Assembly: GCA_015711875.1 (NCBI GenBank)
Contig: JACVJG010000003.1
Coordinates: forward strand, 1-25,298
Origin: Candidatus Solincola jinzensis
Lineage (GTDB): Bacteria > Actinomycetota > Geothermincolia > Geothermincolales > RBG-13-55-18
Length of the DNA stretch: 25,298 nt
Direction: 5' to 3'
The notes under the pieces were generated by a model. It was not told the origin of the DNA, searched no databases, and saw only the letters and a list, made by a program, of their open reading frames with translations. Shown piece by piece: positions 16,053 through 23,547 of this stretch (position 1 is its first letter; each line of letters starts with the position of its first letter). A program made the position numbers and the translations under genes.

Positions 16053-16649
16053 CTATCCCCTTCCCGTTTCCTCCACCACGCGCAGGAAATAGCGGTGTAT
16101 CCTCTCATCACCCGTAAGCTCGGGATGAAAGGCCGATACAAGCATGCCGTCCTCGCGGGCTATCACCGCCCTTCCATTGTGCTCGCCCAGCACGCTGACC
16201 GCCGGCCCCACCTCCTCGATCCATGGAGCACGGATGAAAACCGCCCGGAAGGGTCGCTCTTGGTCCTCGATGCCCTCGATCCTGAGGTCCACCTCAAAGC
16301 TGTCGACCTGGCGGCCATAGGCGTTGCGCCTCGCCGTGATGTCCATGAGCCCCAGCAGGGGCTGATCGCCCTCCACCAGGCGTCTGGCGAGCACGATCAG
16401 TCCCGCGCAGGTACCGTACACCGGCATTCCCTGCCTGACCAGCTCCTTCACCTCCTCCAGGAACCCGCAGGCGATCATGAGCTTGCCGATGGTGGTGCTC
16501 TCCCCACCCGGTATTATCAAGCCCGAGCAGAGATGGAGCTCGGCGGGGTACTTCAATGCCACCCCTCGAGCTCCTGTCCTTTCCAGCATATTCAGGTGCT
16601 CGCGCACCGCTCCCTGCAGGGCGAGCACTCCGATGGTCGGTTTCTTCAT
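16053..16649 (-). CDS. pdxT: Pyridoxal 5'-phosphate synthase glutaminase subunit PdxT
   Basis: Class I glutaminase that supplies ammonia to PdxS for pyridoxal phosphate synthesis. 198 aa. Glutaminase features: IGVLALQGAVREH, IIPGGESTTIG (oxyanion region), VYGTCAGLI with nucleophile Cys81, and AFHPELTGD with His175 and Glu177 completing the triad. The spacing is close to that of the Bacillus enzyme. It follows pdxS by 93 bp; the two proteins form the 12+12 complex. No separate promoter is obvious in the gap. Confidence 0.98.
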   Translation of the reverse strand: MKKPTIGVLALQGAVREHLNMLERTGARGVALKYPAELHLCSGLIIPGGESTTIGKLMIACGFLEEVKELVRQGMPVYGTCAGLIVLARRLVEGDQPLLGLMDITARRNAYGRQVDSFEVDLRIEGIEDQERPFRAVFIRAPWIEEVGPAVSVLGEHNGRAVIAREDGMLVSAFHPELTGDERIHRYFLRVVEETGRG

Positions 16650-16742
16650 CCCTTATCCAGCGCTCCTGCTTCGTCAAACTTTCCGCCCGCGGTCAACCCA
16701 TACTTAACGGCGACGCTTTATCACCCGCAGCTGATGGCCCCT

Positions 16743-17627
16743 TCACCAGCCCCGGAACTGGATGAGGTTTTCCGGTCCGATCTCGGAGATCTCAAGCCCC
16801 GCCATGGCCTTTCCGATCCCACGCGAGACCTCTGCGAGCACTTTGGGGTCGTCATAATGGGTCACCGCCCTCACGATGGCGCGCGCCCTCGAGGCAGGGT
16901 CCTCTGATTTGAATATCCCCGAGCCCACGAAAACCCCGTCCGCCCCCAGTTGCATCATCAGCGCGGCGTCAGCGGGCGTGGCTATGCCCCCGGCGGAGAA
17001 ATTGACCACCGGCAGGCGCCCGTTCTCCGCCACCCAGCATACCAGGTCGTATGGCGCCCCCATTTCCTTGGCTACCGTCATCAACTCGTCCCTGGGGGTT
17101 ACGGTCAGGCGCGCGATCTCGGCGTTGATGGTACGCATATGCCGTACCGCCTCCACCACGTTGCCCGTGCCAGCCTCGCCTTTGGTGCGGATCATGGCCG
17201 CGCCCTCACCTATCCGCCTCAGGGCCTCTCCCAGGTTGATGGCGCCGCAAACGAAGGGCACAGTGAAACGCCATTTGTCGATATGGTTCTTCTCGTCTGC
17301 GGGGGTGAGCACCTCGCTCTCATCGATATAATCCACCCCCAGGGCCTCAAGGATCTGCGCCTCCACGAAATGGCCTATCCTCGCTTTGGCCATGACCGGT
17401 ATGGTCACCGCTTCCATGATGGCCTCTATAACCCCGGGGTCGGCCATCCTCGCCACCCCACCGGCCGCGCGGATATCCGCTGGCACGCGCTCCAGGGCCA
17501 TCACCGCCACCGCTCCGGCCTCTTCAGCGATCATCGCCTGCTCGGGGGTGGTGACGTCCATGATCACCCCACCCTTGAGCATCTCGGCCAGACCGGTCTT
17601 TACCCTTAACGTCCCTTTTTCCTCCAT
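16743..17627 (-). CDS. pdxS: Pyridoxal 5'-phosphate synthase lyase subunit PdxS
   Basis: Makes pyridoxal phosphate from ribose 5-phosphate, glyceraldehyde 3-phosphate and ammonia. From ATG 17627 the protein is 294 aa, the family's exact usual length, and both catalytic lysines fall at the Bacillus positions: MAKARIGHF (Lys81) and [11 protein letters not shown] (Lys149). Other marks: [49 protein letters not shown] and [17 protein letters not shown] lies 9 nt before the ATG; an upstream in-frame start at 17654 is rejected on length. A strong promoter with an inverted repeat and a terminator-like hairpin stand directly upstream, so the gene appears to have its own control separate from htpX. Confidence 0.99.
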   Translation of the reverse strand: MEEKGTLRVKTGLAEMLKGGVIMDVTTPEQAMIAEEAGAVAVMALERVPADIRAAGGVARMADPGVIEAIMEAVTIPVMAKARIGHFVEAQILEALGVDYIDESEVLTPADEKNHIDKWRFTVPFVCGAINLGEALRRIGEGAAMIRTKGEAGTGNVVEAVRHMRTINAEIARLTVTPRDELMTVAKEMGAPYDLVCWVAENGRLPVVNFSAGGIATPADAALMMQLGADGVFVGSGIFKSEDPASRARAIVRAVTHYDDPKVLAEVSRGIGKAMAGLEISEIGPENLIQFRGW

Positions 17628-17653
17628 TTTCCGGTCCCTCCAGACCACCACCA

Positions 17654-17678
17654 CTAATAAAAGCCCCCCTTGGGCTCT
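17654..17678 (-). terminator. Terminator-like hairpin at the pdxS 5' end
   Basis: On the minus strand AGAGCCC, loop AAGGG, GGGCTTT, followed by T-ATT; a 7-bp stem including one G-T pair, with a short T-rich run. It lies 27 bp before the pdxS start and at the very start of the transcript predicted from the promoter at 17687-17715. Most simply it stops read-through from htpX, while transcripts starting at the pdxS promoter would be too short for it to act. Confidence 0.5.
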
Positions 17679-17686
17679 CTAATCCA

Positions 17687-17715
17687 AATATAGCCCATAG
17701 GTTCATGGCTATCAA
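17687..17715 (-). promoter_or_regulatory. Probable pdxS promoter (-35 TTGATA, 17-bp spacer, -10 TATATT)
   Basis: TTGATA at 17715-17710 and TATATT at 17692-17687 each match the housekeeping sigma consensus at five of six positions, with the ideal 17-bp spacer. The predicted transcript start is near 17680, giving a leader of roughly 53 nt. This is the best two-hexamer promoter I found in the window. Confidence 0.65.
17690..17712. promoter_or_regulatory. Inverted repeat filling the pdxS promoter spacer (candidate operator)
   Basis: ATAGCCAT, six-base centre GAACCT, ATGG-g-CTAT on the minus strand; eight pairs with one extra G. It spans the spacer and touches both promoter hexamers, the position expected for a repressor site or a MerR-type spacer site. 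Which regulator binds, if any, is unknown. Confidence 0.45.
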
Positions 17716-17998
17716 ACCAGCCCACATAGAGCACGATATCCTGCCGCGATCAAACGCTGGGGGAAAGCCCGCTTCCTCTCGCCAGACCTGCCTGCCTTAC
17801 TTGAAGAACGAGGCGGCTTTATATATCTTGCGATCCAGGATGCATCTTGTTTGGATGATGTGGATATCGCCGGCGCAAGATCCCGCTTTGCCGTGAAGTT
17901 CTCGCTATCACCGAGAAGCCGTAGACATATCAGCCCCTTCGGTAGCGACTTGCCCCACGAGGGTTAACCAAAGCGCCCAGTCCGCCATACACTAGGGA
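17716..17998 (-). other. htpX-pdxS intergenic region with two inverted repeats
   Basis: About 280 bp without a supportable gene. One inverted repeat has 8-bp arms ATCTTGCG (17825-17832) and CGCAAGAT (17874-17881). Another, at 17899-17917, is TTCTCG, 7-nt loop, CGAGAA. Neither has a T-run. They lie downstream of the htpX stop and could be 3'-end structures of the lemA-htpX transcript. Confidence 0.35.
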
Positions 17999-19042
17999 TC
18001 AGGTGGGTAGTTCCCCGCGCAGGCGTGCCTCCATCATAGCCTGGTTGTACATGCCCTCCATGCCGGACATGGCACGCAGTCGTCGGATGCGCTCCTCTAT
18101 GGGGGGGTGAGTGTCCCAGATGCTCGAGCGCGAGAAGTGACCAGACCGGGCCTCCTTCTTGAAAGGCTGCACGATAAAAAGATGCGCCGTGGCCTTGCTG
18201 GTGCGCGGGAAGGGCTTGGCCTGCGAGGATAGCTTCTCCAGCGCGCTCGCCAGCCCCTCCGGGTAGCGCGTCAGCTTGGCCCCCGTGGCGTCGGCCAGGA
18301 ACTCGCGCTTGCGGGAGATGGAGAGCTGCAGGAGCTGGCCGATGATGGGGGAGAGGATGAGGAAGACCAGCCCGATCACCAGGAGAATGGCCGCGAATGC
18401 GCCGCCTCCTTCGCCGCCTCCGCCCCGGCCGCGGTCGCGGTCCCCGAACATGCCGCCCCAGAAGATCATGCGCACAACGATATCCGCGAAGATCACCAGC
18501 AGCGCCACCAGCACCACCACCATGCACATGTAGCGGATATCGTAGTTGCCGATATGGGACATCTCGTGGGCCAGAACTCCCTCCAGCTCCAGGCGATTGC
18601 AGTTCTCGAGCAAGCCGGTGGTCACGGCAATGGCCGCATGTTCCGGGTCCCTGCCGGTTGCGAAGGCGTTCATGGCCGGGGTGTCGATGATGTAGGTGCG
18701 GGGAGCGGGAAGGCCAGCCGCCAGGGCCAGCCCCTCCACGGTGTTCACGTAGTAGGGGAACTCCTCTCTCGTCACCGGCCTCGCGCCCGCGGAGGCCAGG
18801 GCTATCTTGTCGCTGTTGTAGTAGCTAACAAGCGAGGTGATGGTGGCGATGATGGCCGCTATCACCAGGCCGGTGATGGCGTAGTCGAATCCCCACACAT
18901 AACCCACGCTGAAACCGATGACCAGGATCACCAGGATGAAAACGCTCACCAGCAGGGCCGACTTCATCTTGTTCTTGGAGATCTGGTCGTAGAAACTCAA
19001 CTCTCCATCTTCCCTTTCTGACTGCCCAGCCCGATCCGCCAC
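17999..19042 (-). CDS. htpX: Membrane zinc metalloprotease HtpX (M48 family)
   Basis: Integral membrane protease that degrades misfolded membrane proteins with its active site on the cytoplasmic side. 347 aa. Membrane segments at about 29-45, 55-73, 171-192 and 217-240; zinc motif LAHEMSHIGNYD (His159, Glu160, His163) and third ligand Glu247 in REFLADATGA. A Gly/Arg-rich loop (about 200-215) lies between the last two segments. The frame opens at GTG 19042; TTG 19000 would give the common family opening SFYDQISKNK and has a weak GGAAG upstream, so the true start may be 14 codons later. It follows lemA by 75 bp, and lemA-htpX pairs are widespread. Confidence 0.95.
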   Translation of the reverse strand: MADRAGQSEREDGELSFYDQISKNKMKSALLVSVFILVILVIGFSVGYVWGFDYAITGLVIAAIIATITSLVSYYNSDKIALASAGARPVTREEFPYYVNTVEGLALAAGLPAPRTYIIDTPAMNAFATGRDPEHAAIAVTTGLLENCNRLELEGVLAHEMSHIGNYDIRYMCMVVVLVALLVIFADIVVRMIFWGGMFGDRDRGRGGGGEGGGAFAAILLVIGLVFLILSPIIGQLLQLSISRKREFLADATGAKLTRYPEGLASALEKLSSQAKPFPRTSKATAHLFIVQPFKKEARSGHFSRSSIWDTHPPIEERIRRLRAMSGMEGMYNQAMMEARLRGELPT

Positions 19043-19117
19043 CGGCCAGGCTTACCATATGAACCTACCATCGATCCCTCCGGGAAACCCCATCCCCTGG
19101 AGGGTCCCCTTTGCGGC

Positions 19118-19681
19118 CTAGAACTGCACCTTGGGCGCCTCGCGCTCCGCCGCCACCTCGATCTCGAAGTACTCACGGGGCTTGAAGGTGTTGGAGAACA
19201 TCCCCGCGATGATGTTGGCGGGGAAGCGCTGGCGGTTGGTGTCGTAGGTCATGACGCTGTCGTTATAGAACTGTCGCGCGAAGGCTATCTTGGACTCGGT
19301 ACCCGAGAGCTCCTCCTGCAGCATGAGGAAGTTCTGGTTGGCCTTCAGGTCTGGGTAAGCCTCCGCCACCGCGAAGAGGCTTTTCAAGGCCTGCGTGATC
19401 ATGTTCTCCGCCTGCGCCTGCTCTCCCACTGTCTGGGCGTTGATGCCCATGGCCCGCGCCTGGGTCACCTTCTCGAAGACTTCCTTTTCGTGGCTGGCGT
19501 AACCTTTCACCGTCTCCACCAGGTTGGGAATGAGGTCATACCTGCGTTTGAGCTGCACGTCGATCTGGTGCCAGGCGTTGTCCACCCGGTTACGGTCCCT
19601 CACCAGCTTGTTGTAGATACCGATCACCGAGACGATGAGGAGAAACACCAGAACCCCTATGATTATCAGGGCCCACACCAT
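19118..19681 (-). CDS. lemA: LemA family membrane protein
   Basis: 187 aa: one N-terminal membrane helix (about 3-22), then the family core [80 protein letters not shown] and [10 protein letters not shown], with [10 protein letters not shown] near the end. The fold is a helical bundle outside the membrane. The biochemical role is unknown; the frequent pairing with HtpX, as here, suggests a link to membrane protein quality control. The ATG at 19681 has a textbook AAAGGAGGT 6 nt upstream, so high translation is likely. Confidence 0.95.
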   Translation of the reverse strand: MVWALIIIGVLVFLLIVSVIGIYNKLVRDRNRVDNAWHQIDVQLKRRYDLIPNLVETVKGYASHEKEVFEKVTQARAMGINAQTVGEQAQAENMITQALKSLFAVAEAYPDLKANQNFLMLQEELSGTESKIAFARQFYNDSVMTYDTNRQRFPANIIAGMFSNTFKPREYFEIEVAAEREAPKVQF

Positions 19682-19707
19682 TGCCGTACCTCCTTTCTTT
19701 AAGGGTC

Positions 19708-19713
19708 ATTCTA
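19708..19713 (-). promoter_or_regulatory. Possible -10 box for lemA-htpX
   Basis: TAGAAT on the minus strand, 26 bp before the lemA ATG, next to the palindrome ACATATGT. No convincing -35 element is seen, so confidence is low. Confidence 0.3.
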
Positions 19714-19781
19714 ACATATGTGAACATGCGCCGGACTGACCGAACCCCCGCACGGTTGACCCTTCCTCGAGGTTGATGGAA

Positions 19782-19862
19782 TACATGCACGGTCGCTGCT
19801 ATTATCGTCCTTTATTCCCGCTGCCTTTATCCATTCCGCGTAAAGCCGCGATCGTGCATGTA
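19782..19862. repeat. 19-bp imperfect inverted repeat with 43-nt centre
   Basis: The arm TACATGCACGGTCGCTGCT (19782-19800) pairs with the arm ending CGTGCATGTA (19844-19862): 17 Watson-Crick pairs, one G-T and one mismatch. It lies in the 259-bp gap between the exporter gene and lemA, which otherwise holds no gene I can support. On the minus strand the centre is A/G-rich with two ATAAAGG copies. There is no T-run, so it is not a standard intrinsic terminator. Confidence 0.65.
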
Positions 19863-19940
19863 CGGTTCGGCGAGCCTTCGTGGCTATATATCGATCTCAT
19901 CGGGTTTCCGTCATTGTGGTCACTCGCCAAAGGCTTGCGG

Positions 19941-20576
19941 TCAAAGCAGGTGGGCGAGGCCATCGCCTATAAAGCGTCCTCCCAGCACGATCAGGAAGGT
20001 CCCGCACGCCAGGATGATGTAGTTATAGGCCCGGTCGGAGATGAAGCGCTTGCCCGTAACCACCAGGAAAGCCACCAGAAAATACCATAGCAAGTCCGCC
20101 ATGATGTGTCCGGTATAAAAGGAGAGCACCCCCGCTACCCCCCGCTCCATGGACCTGAGCAGCCAGCTCAAACCGAAAGTGGCCCACCATAGCGACCAGT
20201 AAGGATTGGAGATGCTGGTGGTAAGGCCGGCGGTGAAGGGACCGATCCTCCTGCCGTCTGTGGCATGGAGGTCGACGCGCAGCCTGCCGTCCCTGACGTC
20301 CAGCGCCATGCCCATCCCCATCCAGAAGATGAAGGCCCCGCCCGCTACCCCTACCACCCCGAAGAAGAGGTCGTTTCCCACCACCCTGTCCAATCCCAGC
20401 ACCAGGAGCACTATGAGGCTGGCCTCCAGCACGGCGTGCCCGGCCACCAGCAGGGGCGCGGCCTTGAACCCGCGGCGATACGATTCGTTAATGGTCACCG
20501 TGAGAAGGGGGCCGGGCATAAGAGCGCCGGAAAGCCCCACCCCCAACGATACGAAGAAGATGGCGGTGAGGCTCAT
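19941..20576 (-). CDS. LysE/RhtB-family exporter
   Basis: 211-aa polytopic membrane protein with about six hydrophobic segments and the LysE-family opening GLSGALMPGPLLTVTI (PGP at 21-23), then GHAVLEASLIVLLVLG and ISNPYWSLWWATFG (the family's NP motif). Known members export amino acids such as lysine, threonine or homoserine lactones; the substrate here cannot be read from sequence. Its ATG is 3 nt after the stop of the phosphatase-family gene, and it is the last gene of the lipid operon. Amino-acid export has no evident tie to phosphatidylinositol, so either the operon is mixed or the substrate is different. Confidence 0.85.
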   Translation of the reverse strand: MSLTAIFFVSLGVGLSGALMPGPLLTVTINESYRRGFKAAPLLVAGHAVLEASLIVLLVLGLDRVVGNDLFFGVVGVAGGAFIFWMGMGMALDVRDGRLRVDLHATDGRRIGPFTAGLTTSISNPYWSLWWATFGLSWLLRSMERGVAGVLSFYTGHIMADLLWYFLVAFLVVTGKRFISDRAYNYIILACGTFLIVLGGRFIGDGLAHLL

Positions 20577-20579
20577 GCC

Positions 20580-21542
20580 TTACCACCCATAATGCGCGCG
20601 CAAGCGCTCCATCCCCGCGTCCACCTCGGCGATGAGGGCTTGGAACAGCTCCTGCGACACCGCTGCCACGCACGAGAGATGCCCATCCCTCCCGGACGCC
20701 AGCAAGGGATATCCCTCCAGGGGACGGCCGAAGGCGTCGCCGATGGCCACCCCCGCCTCACGCGCTATCAGCCCCGCCGCCGCCAGGTCATAGGAGGAAT
20801 TGTTGAGCACGTGACCGTGTCCCGCGCGCAGAAACATCCCCTCCACCTGCGGCACCTCGCGTATCATGCGGTCCCCGACATCCACGTAGGCGTCGAGTTG
20901 TCCTGTGAGCAGGCGCGTTATGCAGAAAGTGGCGCTGCCGAGATCGAAGATGCCGCCGTCTACGCTGGAGGTGTCGATAAGTTCCTCCAGCACCAGCGCG
21001 GTGGGGAGGGCGGGACGCCCTCTGAAACCCAGGGTCCAGAAGAGGGTGGCGAGGTCGTTATGGGGATGGAGCACGATCTCCCGTTCCTCGCCTCCCAGCT
21101 CCATGCGCGCGCCCTCCCCGCGCACCGCCTCGAATACGGCGTCGTTCTTTATCTCCTGCACCAGACCGTAAGCGACATCCCCCAGGGTGAGCGCTCGCCC
21201 CGCGTCGGGTTCGTAGGGGGCAGCCGCTATGGAAACACAGCAGGCCTCGAGCCCCGCCGCCGCGGGGCGCGTGCCGTCTATGGGGTCCACTACCAGCACC
21301 CACGAGGGGCGCCCACTGCTGACCAATCCGCGGTCCTCCGAGAAATAAGCCACCTCCGGAAGCTCTGCAAGCCGTTCCTCCACCCTTCTTTCCGCCACCT
21401 CGTCGATGGCGAAGGTGGAATCGCCGCTAGCCCCCCTCCCCTCCATACGCCGCGCCGCCTTCACCCCGAGGTGGGGCCGCACCAGCTCTCGCACCTCGGC
21501 GGACAGGACGCGGCAGATATCCATCACTTCCTCAAGGCGCAT
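20580..21542 (-). CDS. Inositol-monophosphatase-family phosphatase
   Basis: 320-aa member of the Li-sensitive, Mg-dependent phosphatase superfamily. Metal and catalytic residues are visible: SED (Glu69), VDPIDGT (Asp86, Asp89, Thr91) and the second motif YDLAAAG (Asp252), with Tyr for the usual Trp of WDxAA. The frame runs on to 21902, but homology starts at ATG 21542, which overlaps the pimA stop by 11 nt. The substrate could be inositol-1-phosphate (supplying inositol) or, given its operon with a phosphatidylinositol-phosphate synthase and PimA, phosphatidylinositol-phosphate. Family call secure; substrate is inference. Confidence 0.9.
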   Translation of the reverse strand: MRLEEVMDICRVLSAEVRELVRPHLGVKAARRMEGRGASGDSTFAIDEVAERRVEERLAELPEVAYFSEDRGLVSSGRPSWVLVVDPIDGTRPAAAGLEACCVSIAAAPYEPDAGRALTLGDVAYGLVQEIKNDAVFEAVRGEGARMELGGEEREIVLHPHNDLATLFWTLGFRGRPALPTALVLEELIDTSSVDGGIFDLGSATFCITRLLTGQLDAYVDVGDRMIREVPQVEGMFLRAGHGHVLNNSSYDLAAAGLIAREAGVAIGDAFGRPLEGYPLLASGRDGHLSCVAAVSQELFQALIAEVDAGMERLRAHYGW

Positions 21543-22632
21543 CACGCTTTCCTTTCCATGTTCTTTCCATCGCCTCCCTGTACGCCTCCTCCACCTGGAT
21601 AACCAGTTTGTCCCATGAGAACTCCCTGGCCCTCTCCAGGGCCTCCTTTGCCATGCTCTCTCGCCTCGCCTCATCTTCCACCAGCTCCAGCACCCCTGCC
21701 GCCAGGGCTGCGGCGTCCCCGGGAGGCACCAGGACTCCATACCTGCCCTCTCCCAACAGGGCGCGATATCCGGGGATGTCCGAGGCCACCACCGGCGTCC
21801 CGCAGGCCATGGCCTCCACCAGCACCATGCCAAAGCTCTCCATGCCCAGCGACGGTGCGACCATGACACGCGCGGAGCGATAGGCGGCCGGCACCGCGTC
21901 ATCCGTCAGCCTTCCCAGCCATACCACACCCTCGCGTTCATCGCCGGGGTCATCACATCCCACTACCAGCAACTTCACCTCTGGGCGTCTCTTCCTTACC
22001 TCCACCAAGGCCTCGAGCAGCACGCGCAAGCCCTTCCTCGGCTCGTCCCTCCCCACGAAGACGACATAGAAAGCCTCCGGATCTAGGTTCCGCAGCCTCG
22101 CTCCCTCGGGAACGAAGGCCTCCGTGTCTATGCCGTTGGGGAGCACCCGGTACTGACCCGGGAAATAACGCCCCACCAACTCCAGGGCCGCCTGACTGAC
22201 CACCGCTCTCACGTCTATCCTCTCTGCAATCCGTGCCAGCAAAGGCGAGGCCAGCCGGTAGCCCACGCTTCCCTCCTCTCTGGCGGCATGGAAGGTCGCG
22301 AGCACGGCGCAGCGCGAGAAAAGCAGCGCCAGCATGGATACGCTGGGTATGAGAGGCTCGTGCAAGTGCAATAGGTCGAAGCGGCCCTCCTCCAGTATGC
22401 GCCTGACCCTGGCCGCGACGCGGGGCCCGAAGGAGATATTGGCCCGCGAGCGGTTGGCGGAGACCGCGAAGGAGCGGCCGGCGGAACGGAACCCCTCTTC
22501 GTCCCTGCCGCCCGGGGCCACCACCGTCACCGTATGGCCACGGCGCCGCAGGTATGAGGACAACTGCTCCACGTGGCGGTTCACGCCCCCGGGGACGTCC
22601 CAATCGTAAGGCGACACCATCCCTATATTCAT
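21532..22632 (-). CDS. pimA: GDP-mannose-dependent phosphatidylinositol mannosyltransferase (PimA-like)
   Basis: GT-B glycosyltransferase, GT4 family, 366 aa. Compared from memory with mycobacterial PimA, the opening IGMVSPYDWDVPGGVNRHVEQL, split by the GGV loop (15-17), is closely similar. LLHLHEP, ATFH (His115, PimA His118), GRDEPRKG (Arg195, Lys200; GDP-mannose phosphate contacts) and ESFGMVLVEAM (Glu265 and Glu273, the EX7E pair) are all present. It puts the first mannose on phosphatidylinositol at the cytoplasmic face of the membrane. It lies between the acyltransferase (4 nt upstream) and the phosphatase gene (11-nt overlap), the arrangement expected for phosphatidylinositol mannoside synthesis. 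Confidence 0.9.
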   Translation of the reverse strand: MNIGMVSPYDWDVPGGVNRHVEQLSSYLRRRGHTVTVVAPGGRDEEGFRSAGRSFAVSANRSRANISFGPRVAARVRRILEEGRFDLLHLHEPLIPSVSMLALLFSRCAVLATFHAAREEGSVGYRLASPLLARIAERIDVRAVVSQAALELVGRYFPGQYRVLPNGIDTEAFVPEGARLRNLDPEAFYVVFVGRDEPRKGLRVLLEALVEVRKRRPEVKLLVVGCDDPGDEREGVVWLGRLTDDAVPAAYRSARVMVAPSLGMESFGMVLVEAMACGTPVVASDIPGYRALLGEGRYGVLVPPGDAAALAAGVLELVEDEARRESMAKEALERAREFSWDKLVIQVEEAYREAMERTWKGKRDAP

Positions 22633-22636
22633 GAGC

Positions 22637-23536
22637 TCAACTCTTGAAGATGGGCTGGAACATGTGCCACTGCGTGGGGTCCTCGCGTATGAAACCCTCC
22701 AGCACCTTTGCCAGTTTCTGGGTGTTTACCTGCACGTCCCTGCGGGTGTCCCCCGTGACCTCCACCTCGAGAGGAGGGCCGACGTGCCCGTGGTAAGCCC
22801 CGTCACGCTTTATGGTAAGACACGGTAGGATGGCGGTACCCAGTTTCACCGCCAGCAACGCCGGGCCGATGGGCATCATGATCTTCTCGCCGAAAAACTC
22901 CACCTCCACCCCGCTCCCGGCGATCAGGCGGTCCGAGAGCAGGCAGACCATGCCGTTCTGCGTCAACACCTCGATGACCTTCTCCACCGTGTTCTCCCCC
23001 AGGGGGATGATGCGGATGCCCATGCGCCTGCGCAACTCGGTGTGGAACTCATACATGGGGCGCGGTTTGAGCACTTCGGCGACTGCCCAGAAGGAAGGGT
23101 ATTTATGCCCCACCCAGCCCCCTATCAAGTCCCAGCTGCCATAATGCGGCAGGGCCAGCACCACGCCCTTGCCCTTCTCCAGACACTTGTCGAACCATTC
23201 CACTCCATGAGGCACCACCAGGCGGTCCACCTCCTCGGGCGAAAGATGATAGCAGCGAAGGAAATCCACCCAGTAACGGGCGTAGTTATGGAAGCTGCGC
23301 CGCGCCATCCGCCTCCATTCCCGGGGCGATCCCTCCGGGCTCACGCGGCGCATATTCTCGTAAACGATCTCGCGCTTGCGGCGGGAGAGGCGATAGGCCA
23401 CTTCGGCCATCCCCACCGCCACGCCGTGGGTCACCCACACCGGCAGGAGGCCCACAAGCCCGCACGAACCGCGGAAGAAATAATATTTAAGGTAACCGGG
23501 GATATCGTCACGAAAGCGCTCTTTCTCCTCTGTCAT
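22637..23536 (-). CDS. PIM acyltransferase (PatA-like, lysophospholipid acyltransferase family)
   Basis: 299-aa acyltransferase of the HtrB/LpxL-like group. The catalytic HX4D motif is LPHYGSWDLIG (His131, Asp136; His130 in mycobacterial PatA). CLLSDRLI (198-205) and the ending QWHMFQPIF correspond to other conserved blocks. It has a hydrophobic N-terminal part (about 24-47) and otherwise membrane-surface character. PatA acylates the mannose added by PimA. Position between pgsA and pimA is the same as Rv2611c. Start ATG at 23536; gap of 11 nt after the pgsA stop. Confidence 0.88.
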   Translation of the reverse strand: MTEEKERFRDDIPGYLKYYFFRGSCGLVGLLPVWVTHGVAVGMAEVAYRLSRRKREIVYENMRRVSPEGSPREWRRMARRSFHNYARYWVDFLRCYHLSPEEVDRLVVPHGVEWFDKCLEKGKGVVLALPHYGSWDLIGGWVGHKYPSFWAVAEVLKPRPMYEFHTELRRRMGIRIIPLGENTVEKVIEVLTQNGMVCLLSDRLIAGSGVEVEFFGEKIMMPIGPALLAVKLGTAILPCLTIKRDGAYHGHVGPPLEVEVTGDTRRDVQVNTQKLAKVLEGFIREDPTQWHMFQPIFKS

Positions 23537-23547
23537 CGCCGCCCTCC

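Noticed and set aside
17654..17712. Pure attenuator/riboswitch reading of the pdxS upstream hairpins
   Set aside because: The first hairpin coincides with a strong promoter spacer and would not be in the transcript from that promoter. Kept as an alternative for read-through transcripts only.
21543..21902. Upstream extension of the phosphatase-family frame
   Set aside because: It overlaps pimA in another frame, is Trp/Arg-rich and has no homology; ATG 21542 begins the conserved part.
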